This document shows positions 27,193-33,363 of a stretch of 64,000 bases of DNA, one piece after another; within the stretch, counting starts at the first letter, position 1; the number at the start of each line of letters is the position of its first letter. Source of the stretch: CADCVW01 sp035644935 (GTDB lineage Bacteria; Pseudomonadota; Alphaproteobacteria; Sphingomonadales; Sphingomonadaceae); the NCBI GenBank assembly GCA_035644935.1, contig DASQNO010000087.1:1-64000 (forward strand). Direction: 5' to 3'. The notes beneath the pieces are model-generated. The model searched no databases. It was not told where the DNA came from and saw nothing but the letters and a program-made list of their open reading frames with translations. Position numbers and translations under genes: made by a program.

Positions 27193-27854
27193 ATGGCCAG
27201 TATGGGCGTGAAGTTGCGAACCTGATCCCGACTCTCGTTGATCAACAGGGACCCGTGCCGCACCCAGCAATGGGCGGCGAACGGCCGAACCCGCACTCCG
27301 ATCACCAGATCAGCCGCGACACCTTGGTCGAGCAGGCGATGGGCAAGGGCAAGGGACCTGGGCAGGCACAGGTCGAGCGATCCGGCCACGAGCGCGGTCA
27401 GGCGGAAGGCGGCCGCGGTGCCGGCAAGTATCGGCATCTCCTCACAGCGGGCGGGCCGCAGCATCGATTTGCGGCGCTTCAGCGTCGCCAGCAGAGCACC
27501 GAATGGCCGTGTCTTGAGCATGAGCCGGCTTGCCGCCAGCTGCGCAAAAGCGCCCACCACCGCGGAGGCGGTGGCGTTACCGGGAACGTCCAATAGGCTG
27601 CGCGCCGGGGACGGACCGGCCGGCCAGGCGCACGGCGGAGCGGCATCGGCGCAGTTCACGAGCACTCCCTGCCGGACCAGTGCGAGCAGTGCGGCGTGGT
27701 CCGCCGCCGAGGGTCGCTGGGCAGCCGCCAGAGCCCGGAAGCTTTGCTCGGCTTGTCCGGCGAGGCCGAAGTACCGATTTCTGTCGACGTCCAGGAAGAT
27801 GATGCTGCCGCCCGTTTCGCAGAGGGTTATGCCTGGGCGGAGAGCGAACGTCAT
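27189..27854 (-). CDS. Lasso peptide leader-binding and protease protein (B1-B2 fusion)
   Basis: The 221-residue protein carries a PqqD-like recognition domain (about 1-75; LCETGGSIIFLDVDRNRYFG) fused to a transglutaminase-like protease domain (about 85-221) with Cys163 (DLCLPRSLALAHRLL) and His195 (AAHCWVRHG). The acid usually found as Asp after the His is replaced by a Glu207/Asp210 region (LINESRDQ). It binds the leader and cuts before Gly1 of the core. ATG 27854 is chosen; a frame from 27890 would begin inside the hairpin after the A1 gene. Proteobacterial lasso clusters usually have this fused B. Confidence 0.9.
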   Translation of the reverse strand: MTFALRPGITLCETGGSIIFLDVDRNRYFGLAGQAEQSFRALAAAQRPSAADHAALLALVRQGVLVNCADAAPPCAWPAGPSPARSLLDVPGNATASAVVGAFAQLAASRLMLKTRPFGALLATLKRRKSMLRPARCEEMPILAGTAAAFRLTALVAGSLDLCLPRSLALAHRLLDQGVAADLVIGVRVRPFAAHCWVRHGSLLINESRDQVRNFTPILAI

Positions 27855-27870
27855 GCGTCGGCCTTGAGAA

Positions 27871-27895
27871 GGCGCGTGGCCGATGGCCACGCGCC
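27871..27895 (-). terminator. Hairpin after lasso precursor 1 (partial terminator or attenuator)
   Basis: Perfect 11-bp arms GGCGCGTGGCC (27871-27881) and GGCCACGCGCC (27885-27895) with a three-base loop lie eight bases after the precursor stop and 17 bases before the B start. There is no T-run, so it more likely stabilises the precursor mRNA or lowers read-through into B-C than stops transcription fully. Confidence 0.7.
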
Positions 27896-27902
27896 AGTTA
27901 GA

Positions 27903-28034
27903 TCAGTTGTTCGAAAGACCGGGCGCTTCCTGCCCCAGACGATCGTCCGTGAAGATGCCGACCGGCCCGCGGGTCTCGGCAGTGGCCGTGCCCAGATCGA
28001 CCAGTTCGGACTGAACTTCGTGTTCGCGTTGCAT
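27903..28034 (-). CDS. Lasso peptide precursor 1
   Basis: A 43-residue peptide starting at ATG 28034 with a perfect AAGGAGAG site six bases upstream. The leader (22 residues, MQREHEVQSELVDLGTATAE then TR) has the proteobacterial pattern ELVDLGxAxxET with Thr at -2. The predicted core is 21 residues, GPVGIFTD (1-8) followed by DRLGQEAPGLSNN. Gly1 and Asp8 would form an eight-residue ring; Asp9 is an alternative. The core resembles sphingonodin I in length, Gly1-Pro2, Asp8 and the C-terminal GLS pattern (recalled). Processing is by the adjacent B and C proteins. Confidence 0.9.
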   Translation of the reverse strand: MQREHEVQSELVDLGTATAETRGPVGIFTDDRLGQEAPGLSNN

Positions 28035-28094
28035 CGATACTCTCCTTGTACTGCCGCGGATTGCGACATTGCGAAGATTAGGAAGGCACCGAAG

Positions 28095-28133
28095 CTATCC
28101 GAACTTTATACCGTCATTATCCCGCGATTGTTT
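28095..28133 (-). promoter_or_regulatory. Conserved promoter-like element upstream of precursor 1
   Basis: On the minus strand AACAATCG is followed by GGTATAAAGTTCG. The same arrangement stands before precursor 2; the two align without gaps at about 26 of 36 positions. In both the GTTCG block starts 66 bases upstream of the precursor start codon. It is probably a separate promoter for this precursor gene; the sigma factor is unknown. Confidence 0.6.
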
Positions 28134-28173
28134 TCGAATAGGCCGAAGTCTGTTGACCGGTGTTTGCAAGATA

Positions 28174-28199
28174 GGACGCGCGGCCGAAGCCGCGCGTCC
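28174..28199 (-). terminator. Hairpin after lasso precursor 2
   Basis: Perfect 11-bp arms GGACGCGCGGC (28174-28184) and GCCGCGCGTCC (28189-28199) enclose a four-base loop that reads TTCG on the transcribed strand, a highly stable tetraloop. It starts five bases after the precursor 2 stop, at the same place as the hairpin after precursor 1. No T-run follows. Confidence 0.7.
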
Positions 28200-28204
28200 G
28201 TCGA

Positions 28205-28336
28205 TCAGTCGTCTGCCAGCCCTGTTTTGTCCTGCGTCAGGATTTCATCCATATAGATGCCCCAAGCGCCCTTGGTTGTCTGGCTGGCGATGCCGAGGTC
28301 GATTAACTCGGCCGCATCGTTCAGTTCGCGTTCCAT
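28205..28336 (-). CDS. Lasso peptide precursor 2
   Basis: A 43-residue peptide from ATG 28336 with AAGGAG upstream. The leader (MERELNDAAELIDLGIASQT then TK) again has L(I/V)DLGxA and Thr at -2. The predicted 21-residue core is GAWGIYMD (1-8) then EILTQDKTGLADD, so Gly1-Asp8 gives an eight-residue ring, with Glu9 as a possible nine-residue alternative. It has the same length as precursor 1, the same Gly1/Gly4/Ile5 and Asp8 positions and a similar GLxxx C-terminus, but otherwise a different core, so the pair yields two distinct lasso peptides. Confidence 0.9.
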   Translation of the reverse strand: MERELNDAAELIDLGIASQTTKGAWGIYMDEILTQDKTGLADD

Positions 28337-28397
28337 GATGGTCTCCTTGCTTCGCTGCAAAGGTCGCAGCTCCGGCAGGCTAGGATCGATGGTTGCC

Positions 28398-28434
28398 TGT
28401 TCGAACTTAATACGGTGCCTATTCGTCGATTGTT
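28398..28434 (-). promoter_or_regulatory. Conserved promoter-like element upstream of precursor 2
   Basis: Second copy of the element seen before precursor 1: minus-strand AACAATCG, then CGTATTAAGTTCG, with the GTTCG block starting 66 bases before the start codon. It sits between the end of the GntR gene (28446) and precursor 2, so GntR could bind nearby. Confidence 0.6.
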
Positions 28435-28445
28435 TGGTGACGTCC

Positions 28446-29057
28446 TCAGGATCCGCGATAGAGCGCGCGCACGATCTCCGCCGCGTGGCGCTGGCGCCGC
28501 CTGTGATAGGCGCCGACGAGCCTGCGCAGCGTCGTCCCGTCCACCGCCTTGAGCGCTTCCCTCATCGCGGCGACCTCTTCCTCGATCCCTTCGATCACGT
28601 GCGGCTCCGCGAGCCGGACCGCGTGCAGACGGGCGTTGAGCGAGCGAACCGCCATGCCGTGCTCGGCGTTGGTCGACCGGCCCGCGATGTCGCTGAACAA
28701 AGCCGCAATCTCCTCGGCCGTTGACCCGTGATTGGACAAGCCGGACCCGCCGCCTTCACCGGCCAAGCCGGCGGGCCACGCCCGCACGACGACCAGCAGC
28801 AGTTCGGACGACCATGCGTAGAGGTCGATAAGCGACGGCTCGTCCAAGGACGGCATGTGAAAGCCCCCGCCGGTCCGGCTTGTCACCAGGCCCTGCCCGG
28901 TCAGGAGGTGAAGCGCGTCGCGAACCGGCGTCACGCTGCTCGCGAGGTTTTCCGCCAGCGCCGCGGGTTCAAGGCGGTCGCCGGGTCGGAAGGTGCGAGT
29001 GAGGATCTGCCGCTTCAGCGCGTCGTAAACGCGCTCGGTCGTTGCGCCTGAATTCAT
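28446..29057 (-). CDS. GntR-family transcriptional regulator
   Basis: A 203-residue protein with a GntR winged HTH (about 5-70; TERVYDALKRQILTRTFRPG and ALAENLASSVTPVRDALHLL) and a helical FCD-like C-terminal domain (about 75-200). It overlaps the dioxygenase stop by four bases and lies directly upstream of precursor 2 on the same strand. That position suggests control of the lasso operon, and its own co-transcription with luxI links it to quorum sensing. Ligand unknown. Confidence 0.85.
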   Translation of the reverse strand: MNSGATTERVYDALKRQILTRTFRPGDRLEPAALAENLASSVTPVRDALHLLTGQGLVTSRTGGGFHMPSLDEPSLIDLYAWSSELLLVVVRAWPAGLAGEGGGSGLSNHGSTAEEIAALFSDIAGRSTNAEHGMAVRSLNARLHAVRLAEPHVIEGIEEEVAAMREALKAVDGTTLRRLVGAYHRRRQRHAAEIVRALYRGS

Positions 29058-29941
29058 CCGGCGCGGCGCTGCTCTTCCACGTAGGCGGCGAGCAGCTCCT
29101 CCTGGTCCGGCCTAAGCGCGTCCGTCGCAGGAGCCGGTGTCGAGCTCGCCTGTTTGAGAAGGACGGACGGGCACTGCCCTTCGAAATTGCCGAGGTTTGG
29201 GCGATGCTGCCGATATCCCACTAGCGCCGCGAGCTCGTCGGAGAAATGGCGGGCGATTTCGGGCGGGTAGGCCAGCCACTGGTTCTCGTAAGGCTTCAGC
29301 CAGCCAAGGCAGTAGGAAACGATCGCACCTCGCCTGACCTCTTCGCTGTTGTTGCCGCCGCCGCCGTGAAGCGTCGATCCGAGAAACAGGAGCGCTGAAC
29401 CGGGGGCGAGTTCGACAGCGAACTGCGTGGCAGGAACTTCGGGATCGAGCGCGCGCGACCCGTGGCTTTCGGGCCAGATCAGCGTCGCGCCATTCTCCCG
29501 GTTGTAATCGCTGAATGCCCACATGACGTTGACCAGATATTCCACCTGTCCGGTCTCACCTCGCCACATGTCCTGGTCGCGATGAGGAAACTGGGCCAGC
29601 GCGCCCGGGTGAAGCGCGATGGCCTGGGTGAGGTTGAGCTGGATATTGTCGCACCAGGGCGACAGCACGCGTTCCGCGACGCCCACAACAAGCGCGTGCT
29701 GGACGAGGTCGGCCGCTCGCGGCGAGCGCGTCAGAAGCCGTCCGAACCGCTTGGTGCGCTCGCCATAGAACCCGCCGCGGCAGAACGGCGTGCGCGCGAA
29801 ATCCTCGCCGAGATCTCGCTCGAGCTCGGCGATCATCTCTACTTGAACAAGGTCCGGAATGACGCAATAGCCGTTCGCCAGCAGCTGCTCGCTCCAGGCG
29901 GCGATGTCGTCGTCGAGACTATGGATTGGGGATTGGATCAT
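29054..29941 (-). CDS. Phytanoyl-CoA dioxygenase family Fe(II)/2-oxoglutarate oxygenase
   Basis: The 295-residue protein has the HxD...H iron triad, His120 and Asp122 (FPHRDQDMW) and His192 (GSTLHGGGGN), plus an Arg near 203-204 (RRGAIVSY) suited to bind 2-oxoglutarate. ATG 29941 is chosen since the upstream frame runs into luxI. It lies 19 bases after luxI and overlaps gntR (ATGA). A phyH-type gene beside luxI/luxR is known in Sphingomonadaceae, role unclear. Here it could also hydroxylate the lasso peptide; one oxygenase of the broad Fe/2OG class is known to do that in Streptomyces. That is speculation. Confidence 0.85.
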   Translation of the reverse strand: MIQSPIHSLDDDIAAWSEQLLANGYCVIPDLVQVEMIAELERDLGEDFARTPFCRGGFYGERTKRFGRLLTRSPRAADLVQHALVVGVAERVLSPWCDNIQLNLTQAIALHPGALAQFPHRDQDMWRGETGQVEYLVNVMWAFSDYNRENGATLIWPESHGSRALDPEVPATQFAVELAPGSALLFLGSTLHGGGGNNSEEVRRGAIVSYCLGWLKPYENQWLAYPPEIARHFSDELAALVGYRQHRPNLGNFEGQCPSVLLKQASSTPAPATDALRPDQEELLAAYVEEQRRAG

Positions 29942-29960
29942 GCTGTTCGCTCCTCTGGAA

Positions 29961-30581
29961 TCAGGCGGCCTCAAGCGCATCGGCGGGCTCGAAGGGGACA
30001 CGGGTGTGGATGCCGTTGTCCGCGAGCAGAGCCGGCGTTTCGGGGGTGATCTCGATCCGCAGCGCGCCAAGCGTCCGCCCGTCTATGACCTTCGGAATGC
30101 CGAGCGGTCGGCAGCGCCAGCCGAAGGCCAGGATCTGCTGTAGCCAAGCAAGTTCCGCGACACCCGTGTAGGTCGCGATCCCGTGCTCGAGCGCGTAGCC
30201 GGCGAGCGCGGTCACCAGGGCGTTTCTGGTGACGAGGCGTTCGCGCGCGCTCTGGTTGCGGCCGAGGCAGAAGCGCGTGATTTCGAGGACATCGTCTCCG
30301 CGCGGCGGTGGCGAGGCGGACAGCGTGGCGAAGAGCGTGTCCAGGATGTGCGGGCGTACTGTCTTGAGCAGCCGGGCCGAACCCAGATGCTGACCTTGGG
30401 CGCCCGTGACGATCAGGTAGACCGCGTGCGCGTCGTCGAACTGGTCGACTTCGTAGCGGCCCTGCAGAACGGGAACGTCCCACTTCAGAAGGTCGACGAA
30501 GACCTGCTTGCGAGCTTCGAACATCGCTCGCAGGACCTGGTTCTCGAGCGGTTGCCGCGCCGCCGCCGCTAGTATGACCAA
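29961..30581 (-). CDS. Acyl-homoserine-lactone synthase (LuxI family)
   Basis: The product of about 206 residues carries the LuxI invariants: Arg24, Phe28 and Trp34 (ARKQVFVDLLKWDV), the Asp pair in EVDQFDDAHAVYL, GSARLLKTVRPHIL and the EITRFCL strand. It makes an N-acyl-homoserine lactone from S-adenosylmethionine and acyl-ACP. TTG 30581 is preferred because GGGGGAG precedes it; TTG 30617 is an in-frame alternative. It follows luxR by about 85 bases on the same strand and heads a luxI-phyH-gntR operon. Acyl chain length cannot be read from the sequence. Confidence 0.9.
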   Translation of the reverse strand: MVILAAAARQPLENQVLRAMFEARKQVFVDLLKWDVPVLQGRYEVDQFDDAHAVYLIVTGAQGQHLGSARLLKTVRPHILDTLFATLSASPPPRGDDVLEITRFCLGRNQSARERLVTRNALVTALAGYALEHGIATYTGVAELAWLQQILAFGWRCRPLGIPKVIDGRTLGALRIEITPETPALLADNGIHTRVPFEPADALEAA

Positions 30582-30666
30582 TGCCGTTGCTCCCCCTTCG
30601 AATGACGAGAGGGACAATCGCGGGAGCGCGCCGCGCCGGGTATTCCCAGAAATGGGGGGGGGCGGG

Positions 30667-31410
30667 CTAGCTCTTCAGGATGTCGACAAAGCTGATCGTG
30701 CCGTCAAACAGGGCATGCACCGCCAGCGGCGTCCGCTTGGTGACCCCGTAGCGCACGCGCGCGTCCTTGAGATGCATGATCACCGTTTCATGGCTCACCC
30801 CCAGGATCCGCGCGATCTCCCAATCCGTCTTGCCGCGCGTCGCCCAGATGAGGCAGTCCCGCTGCCTGTCCGTCAGGCGGGGAGGGGTGGCGCGTTCGGG
30901 GTCCCGCATCCGCCAGAGCCGCCGCGCGGCCTCAAACGCAAACGCGCCAACCAGCTGCGCGAGCGCGAGGTTCTCTTCAGGAACCGGGCAGCCCCGCGCG
31001 GTGGCGAAGGAGCAGGAGCCGTTGGCTTCGCCGGGAACGTTGGCGGGCACCGTGAAGCCGTCGCCGATCCCGTTTCGCTCCGCGCGTTCGAAGATTTCGC
31101 TGTCGCGCTGCGTCATCTGGATCAGCTTGGGAAGCGCGGACCAAGCGAAGCCGACGCTGGTGACGTGGCTCGCCCTGTGGACCGGGTCCGACGCGCCCAG
31201 CTTGTTGTCGTCGAAATAGCTGACCCAGTCTCGCGGGTAGTTGTCGAGCCGGATCACAGGCTGCGGCGCGCACCGGACATCAAGGTGATGGGTGAGCGCG
31301 AAGAAGCGGAACCCCATTTCTGCGCTGATCTGGCCCAGCGCCTGCGCCAACTCGGCCTCCGTCATCGTGGCGCCTACGTCTTGTACGAACGCTTCTACTC
31401 GGTCGAACAT
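30667..31410 (-). CDS. LuxR-family quorum-sensing regulator
   Basis: A 247-residue protein with an autoinducer-binding domain (about 10-165; Tyr and Trp in DNYPRDWVSYF, Asp-Pro in GASDPVH, then FTVPANVPGEANGSCSF) and a C-terminal LuxR HTH (about 178-240; LTDRQRDCLIWATRGKTDWE, IARILGVSHETVIMHLKDAR). ATG 31410 is preceded by GGGG; a longer frame upstream is unlikely. It is the natural partner of the adjacent luxI. It is divergent from a second LuxR gene. Confidence 0.9.
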   Translation of the reverse strand: MFDRVEAFVQDVGATMTEAELAQALGQISAEMGFRFFALTHHLDVRCAPQPVIRLDNYPRDWVSYFDDNKLGASDPVHRASHVTSVGFAWSALPKLIQMTQRDSEIFERAERNGIGDGFTVPANVPGEANGSCSFATARGCPVPEENLALAQLVGAFAFEAARRLWRMRDPERATPPRLTDRQRDCLIWATRGKTDWEIARILGVSHETVIMHLKDARVRYGVTKRTPLAVHALFDGTISFVDILKS

Positions 31411-31560
31411 CCCCCATCGCGGCGCGCCGCACGATCGCGAGGGCGCCCCAAACGCGCCTGCTCCTCGCAATTGCCTTTCCACTTCCGTCCTTCACAGCCG
31501 TTTCTCAAGCGGGCGGAAGGACGATTAAGCTAGACCTCAGATGCTAGGCCGGCATCCGAA

Positions 31561-31577
31561 GTATTTCCAACAAATAC
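31561..31577. promoter_or_regulatory. Inverted repeat between two luxR genes, candidate operator
   Basis: GTATTT (31561-31566) and AAATAC (31572-31577) flank five bases. The 17-base repeat lies in an AT-rich patch of the 275-base divergent spacer (31411-31685). Its size fits a lux-box-like site, but it does not match the classical lux box, so the call is tentative. Confidence 0.35.
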
Positions 31578-31685
31578 AGATATTATAAATGGTTCGGGCA
31601 ATATCATGCTGGTGGCCCGGCGTCGGGCGGAGGGGAACCGCATGCGCGGTGGCGGCGAAAGCTCTGGGCGAAGGAGCACGAACTC

Positions 31686-32510
31686 GTGCCCGCCAGCCTG
31701 AAGACAAGAACGGCCACGGCGCCGGGGCGGACACGATCCGTGCGCCGCGCGAGACGCGACGAGCATCGATCGCGGCTGATCGACCAGTTCGAGGACCAGG
31801 CAGGGCTGTGCGCCAGCAGCGAGGACCTCCGGCGCTTGCTGGACCTCGTGGCACAGGAGCTTGGTTTTCAATATTTCGCACTGCTTCATCATGCCAGTCT
31901 CCGCCCGTCCTCCTCGGGTCTGATCCGCGTCCACAACTACCCCGCGGCTTGGGAGGATGAGCTTGTCAGCGGCCAACTCGGTCCGGAAGACCCGGTTCAT
32001 GCCGCCTGCAGGAGAACCAATATCGGCTTTGCCTGGGATGAGCTTGGAAGCCTTTTCGCACTCAACGCCCGGCACCAGCAGATCCTGGAGCGCAGCCGCC
32101 GCTACGGTATCGGCGCGGGGTTCACGGTGCCCGCCAACGTCCCCGGCGAGCCCAACGGGTCATGCTCGTTCGCCGTGCGGGGTGGTCGTCGGTTGCCCGA
32201 GCACCGGCTGATGTGCGCCGAGCTTATCGGCGCGCATGCTTTCCGCGCGGCGCGTCGTATCCAAGGGTTCACGACACCGCGTCCGCGAACGCATCTCAGC
32301 CGCCGCCAGCTCGAATGCCTCCGCCTGGTGGCGGCAGGCAAAACCGATTGGGAGATCGCCGCGATCCTCAGACTGAGCGTCGACACGGCCCGGCAATATG
32401 TGAAAAGCGCGCGCGCCGCATACGATGTCGTCAGCCGAGCCCAGTTGGTGGTGCATGGACTTCGCGACGCGTGGATCAGTTACGAGGATGCAATCCCCCC
32501 ATCCGGGTGA
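31686..32510 (+). CDS. Second LuxR-family quorum-sensing regulator
   Basis: A 274-residue LuxR protein with an autoinducer-binding domain (HNYPAAWEDEL, PEDPVHAA, FTVPANVPGEPNGSCSFA) and a C-terminal HTH (LSRRQLECLRLVAAGKTDWE, IAAILRLSVDTARQYVKSAR). It is clearly a paralogue of the LuxR at 30667-31410, sharing the FTVPANVPGE block and GKTDWEIA. The basic N-terminal 40 residues are not typical, so the true start may be downstream. It has no second luxI beside it and may modulate the pair, or respond to the same signal. Confidence 0.87.
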   Translation: MPASLKTRTATAPGRTRSVRRARRDEHRSRLIDQFEDQAGLCASSEDLRRLLDLVAQELGFQYFALLHHASLRPSSSGLIRVHNYPAAWEDELVSGQLGPEDPVHAACRRTNIGFAWDELGSLFALNARHQQILERSRRYGIGAGFTVPANVPGEPNGSCSFAVRGGRRLPEHRLMCAELIGAHAFRAARRIQGFTTPRPRTHLSRRQLECLRLVAAGKTDWEIAAILRLSVDTARQYVKSARAAYDVVSRAQLVVHGLRDAWISYEDAIPPSG

Positions 32511-32546
32511 ATGGGTTAGCGGCGCGCCCACTGGCTTGCTGCTCAT

Positions 32547-33335
32547 GTGCCGGCGCGAGACGAACCAGCCGCGGAATGGAAGGAGGGAGACGCCTACGCG
32601 TCTCTGCTCCGCGCCGATCGCGCGATCCTGGCCTGGGAGTGGCTCCGGCGCCGGGCCGACTATCGACTTGCCGCCGGGCACCTGTATCCGCGACCCGGGA
32701 TCGCAGCTCAGCCTGCCGACCGTGGCGCCGAGCGATGGGGTCTGCACGGCTTTGAGCCGTCGGACCTGCCGGCTCCCTGCGCCCGCCCTCTCTGGCGGGC
32801 GGAGTTCCACCCCTACGTCCTGGAGGTTGCGGCGGCGCCCGGCACCTGTGGGGATGACAGTTTCGACCTCGTGCGGTTCGCTGGACAAGCCAAGCTCGCT
32901 CTGAGCCCACAGGGCGCCGAGCATCTTCTTCTGACCGACGGCCTTAGAACGATAAGGCTGGACGTCATCGAAGGCTCGCTAAGGTCGGGGCCGGTCCAGC
33001 TGCACTACCGCATCAGCGGAATGGATGCGGCGCAGGCGCCGCTGCTGACGCTGCGGCGGCTCCTGGCCTTCGGTCGGCACGGTCGCTTTTTGAACGCTCT
33101 TCACCCACCGGAGGCGCGCGCGCGACGCGTGATCCTGCTGCTGCGCGCGCACGATGCGCTCGCCACTGGCGCCACGCAGCGGCAGATCGCCGAAGTTCTG
33201 CTGGACGCGACCGCGAGCCGGACGAGCTGGCGATCGGAGTCGCCGAGCCTTCGCTCGCAAGCCCAACGCCTGATCCGGGGCGCGCGTGAAATGCTGTCCG
33301 GCGGCTTCTGGCAGCTCCTGCGAACGCCACGATGA
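32547..33335 (+). CDS. DUF6499/DUF2285 transcription-regulator-like protein of conjugative elements
   Basis: The 262-residue protein has an N-terminal regulator-like motif (WKEGDAYASLLRADRAILAWEWLRRRADYR, residues about 11-40; here split as WKEGDAYASLLRADRA and ILAWEWLRRRADYR) and a C-terminal DUF2285 region (about 165-255) containing RRVILLLRAHDALATGATQR and QRLIRGAREMLSGGFW. Proteins of this pair of domains are standard on alphaproteobacterial conjugative elements and are thought to regulate transfer. GTG 32547 is used; the ribosome site is poor. With it the plus-strand element backbone resumes after the lasso/quorum cargo. Confidence 0.82.
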   Translation: MPARDEPAAEWKEGDAYASLLRADRAILAWEWLRRRADYRLAAGHLYPRPGIAAQPADRGAERWGLHGFEPSDLPAPCARPLWRAEFHPYVLEVAAAPGTCGDDSFDLVRFAGQAKLALSPQGAEHLLLTDGLRTIRLDVIEGSLRSGPVQLHYRISGMDAAQAPLLTLRRLLAFGRHGRFLNALHPPEARARRVILLLRAHDALATGATQRQIAEVLLDATASRTSWRSESPSLRSQAQRLIRGAREMLSGGFWQLLRTPR

Positions 33336-33363
33336 ACACGCTTCTCCGTCCTGTCGGGAAGCG

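Noticed and set aside
25843..27225. 460-codon plus-strand frame
   Set aside because: Shadow of the lasso cyclase; no domain and basic low-complexity composition.
25432..28336. Lasso exporter (D) gene
   Set aside because: No ABC transporter gene is present; clusters with an isopeptidase commonly lack one, so its absence is not taken as decay.
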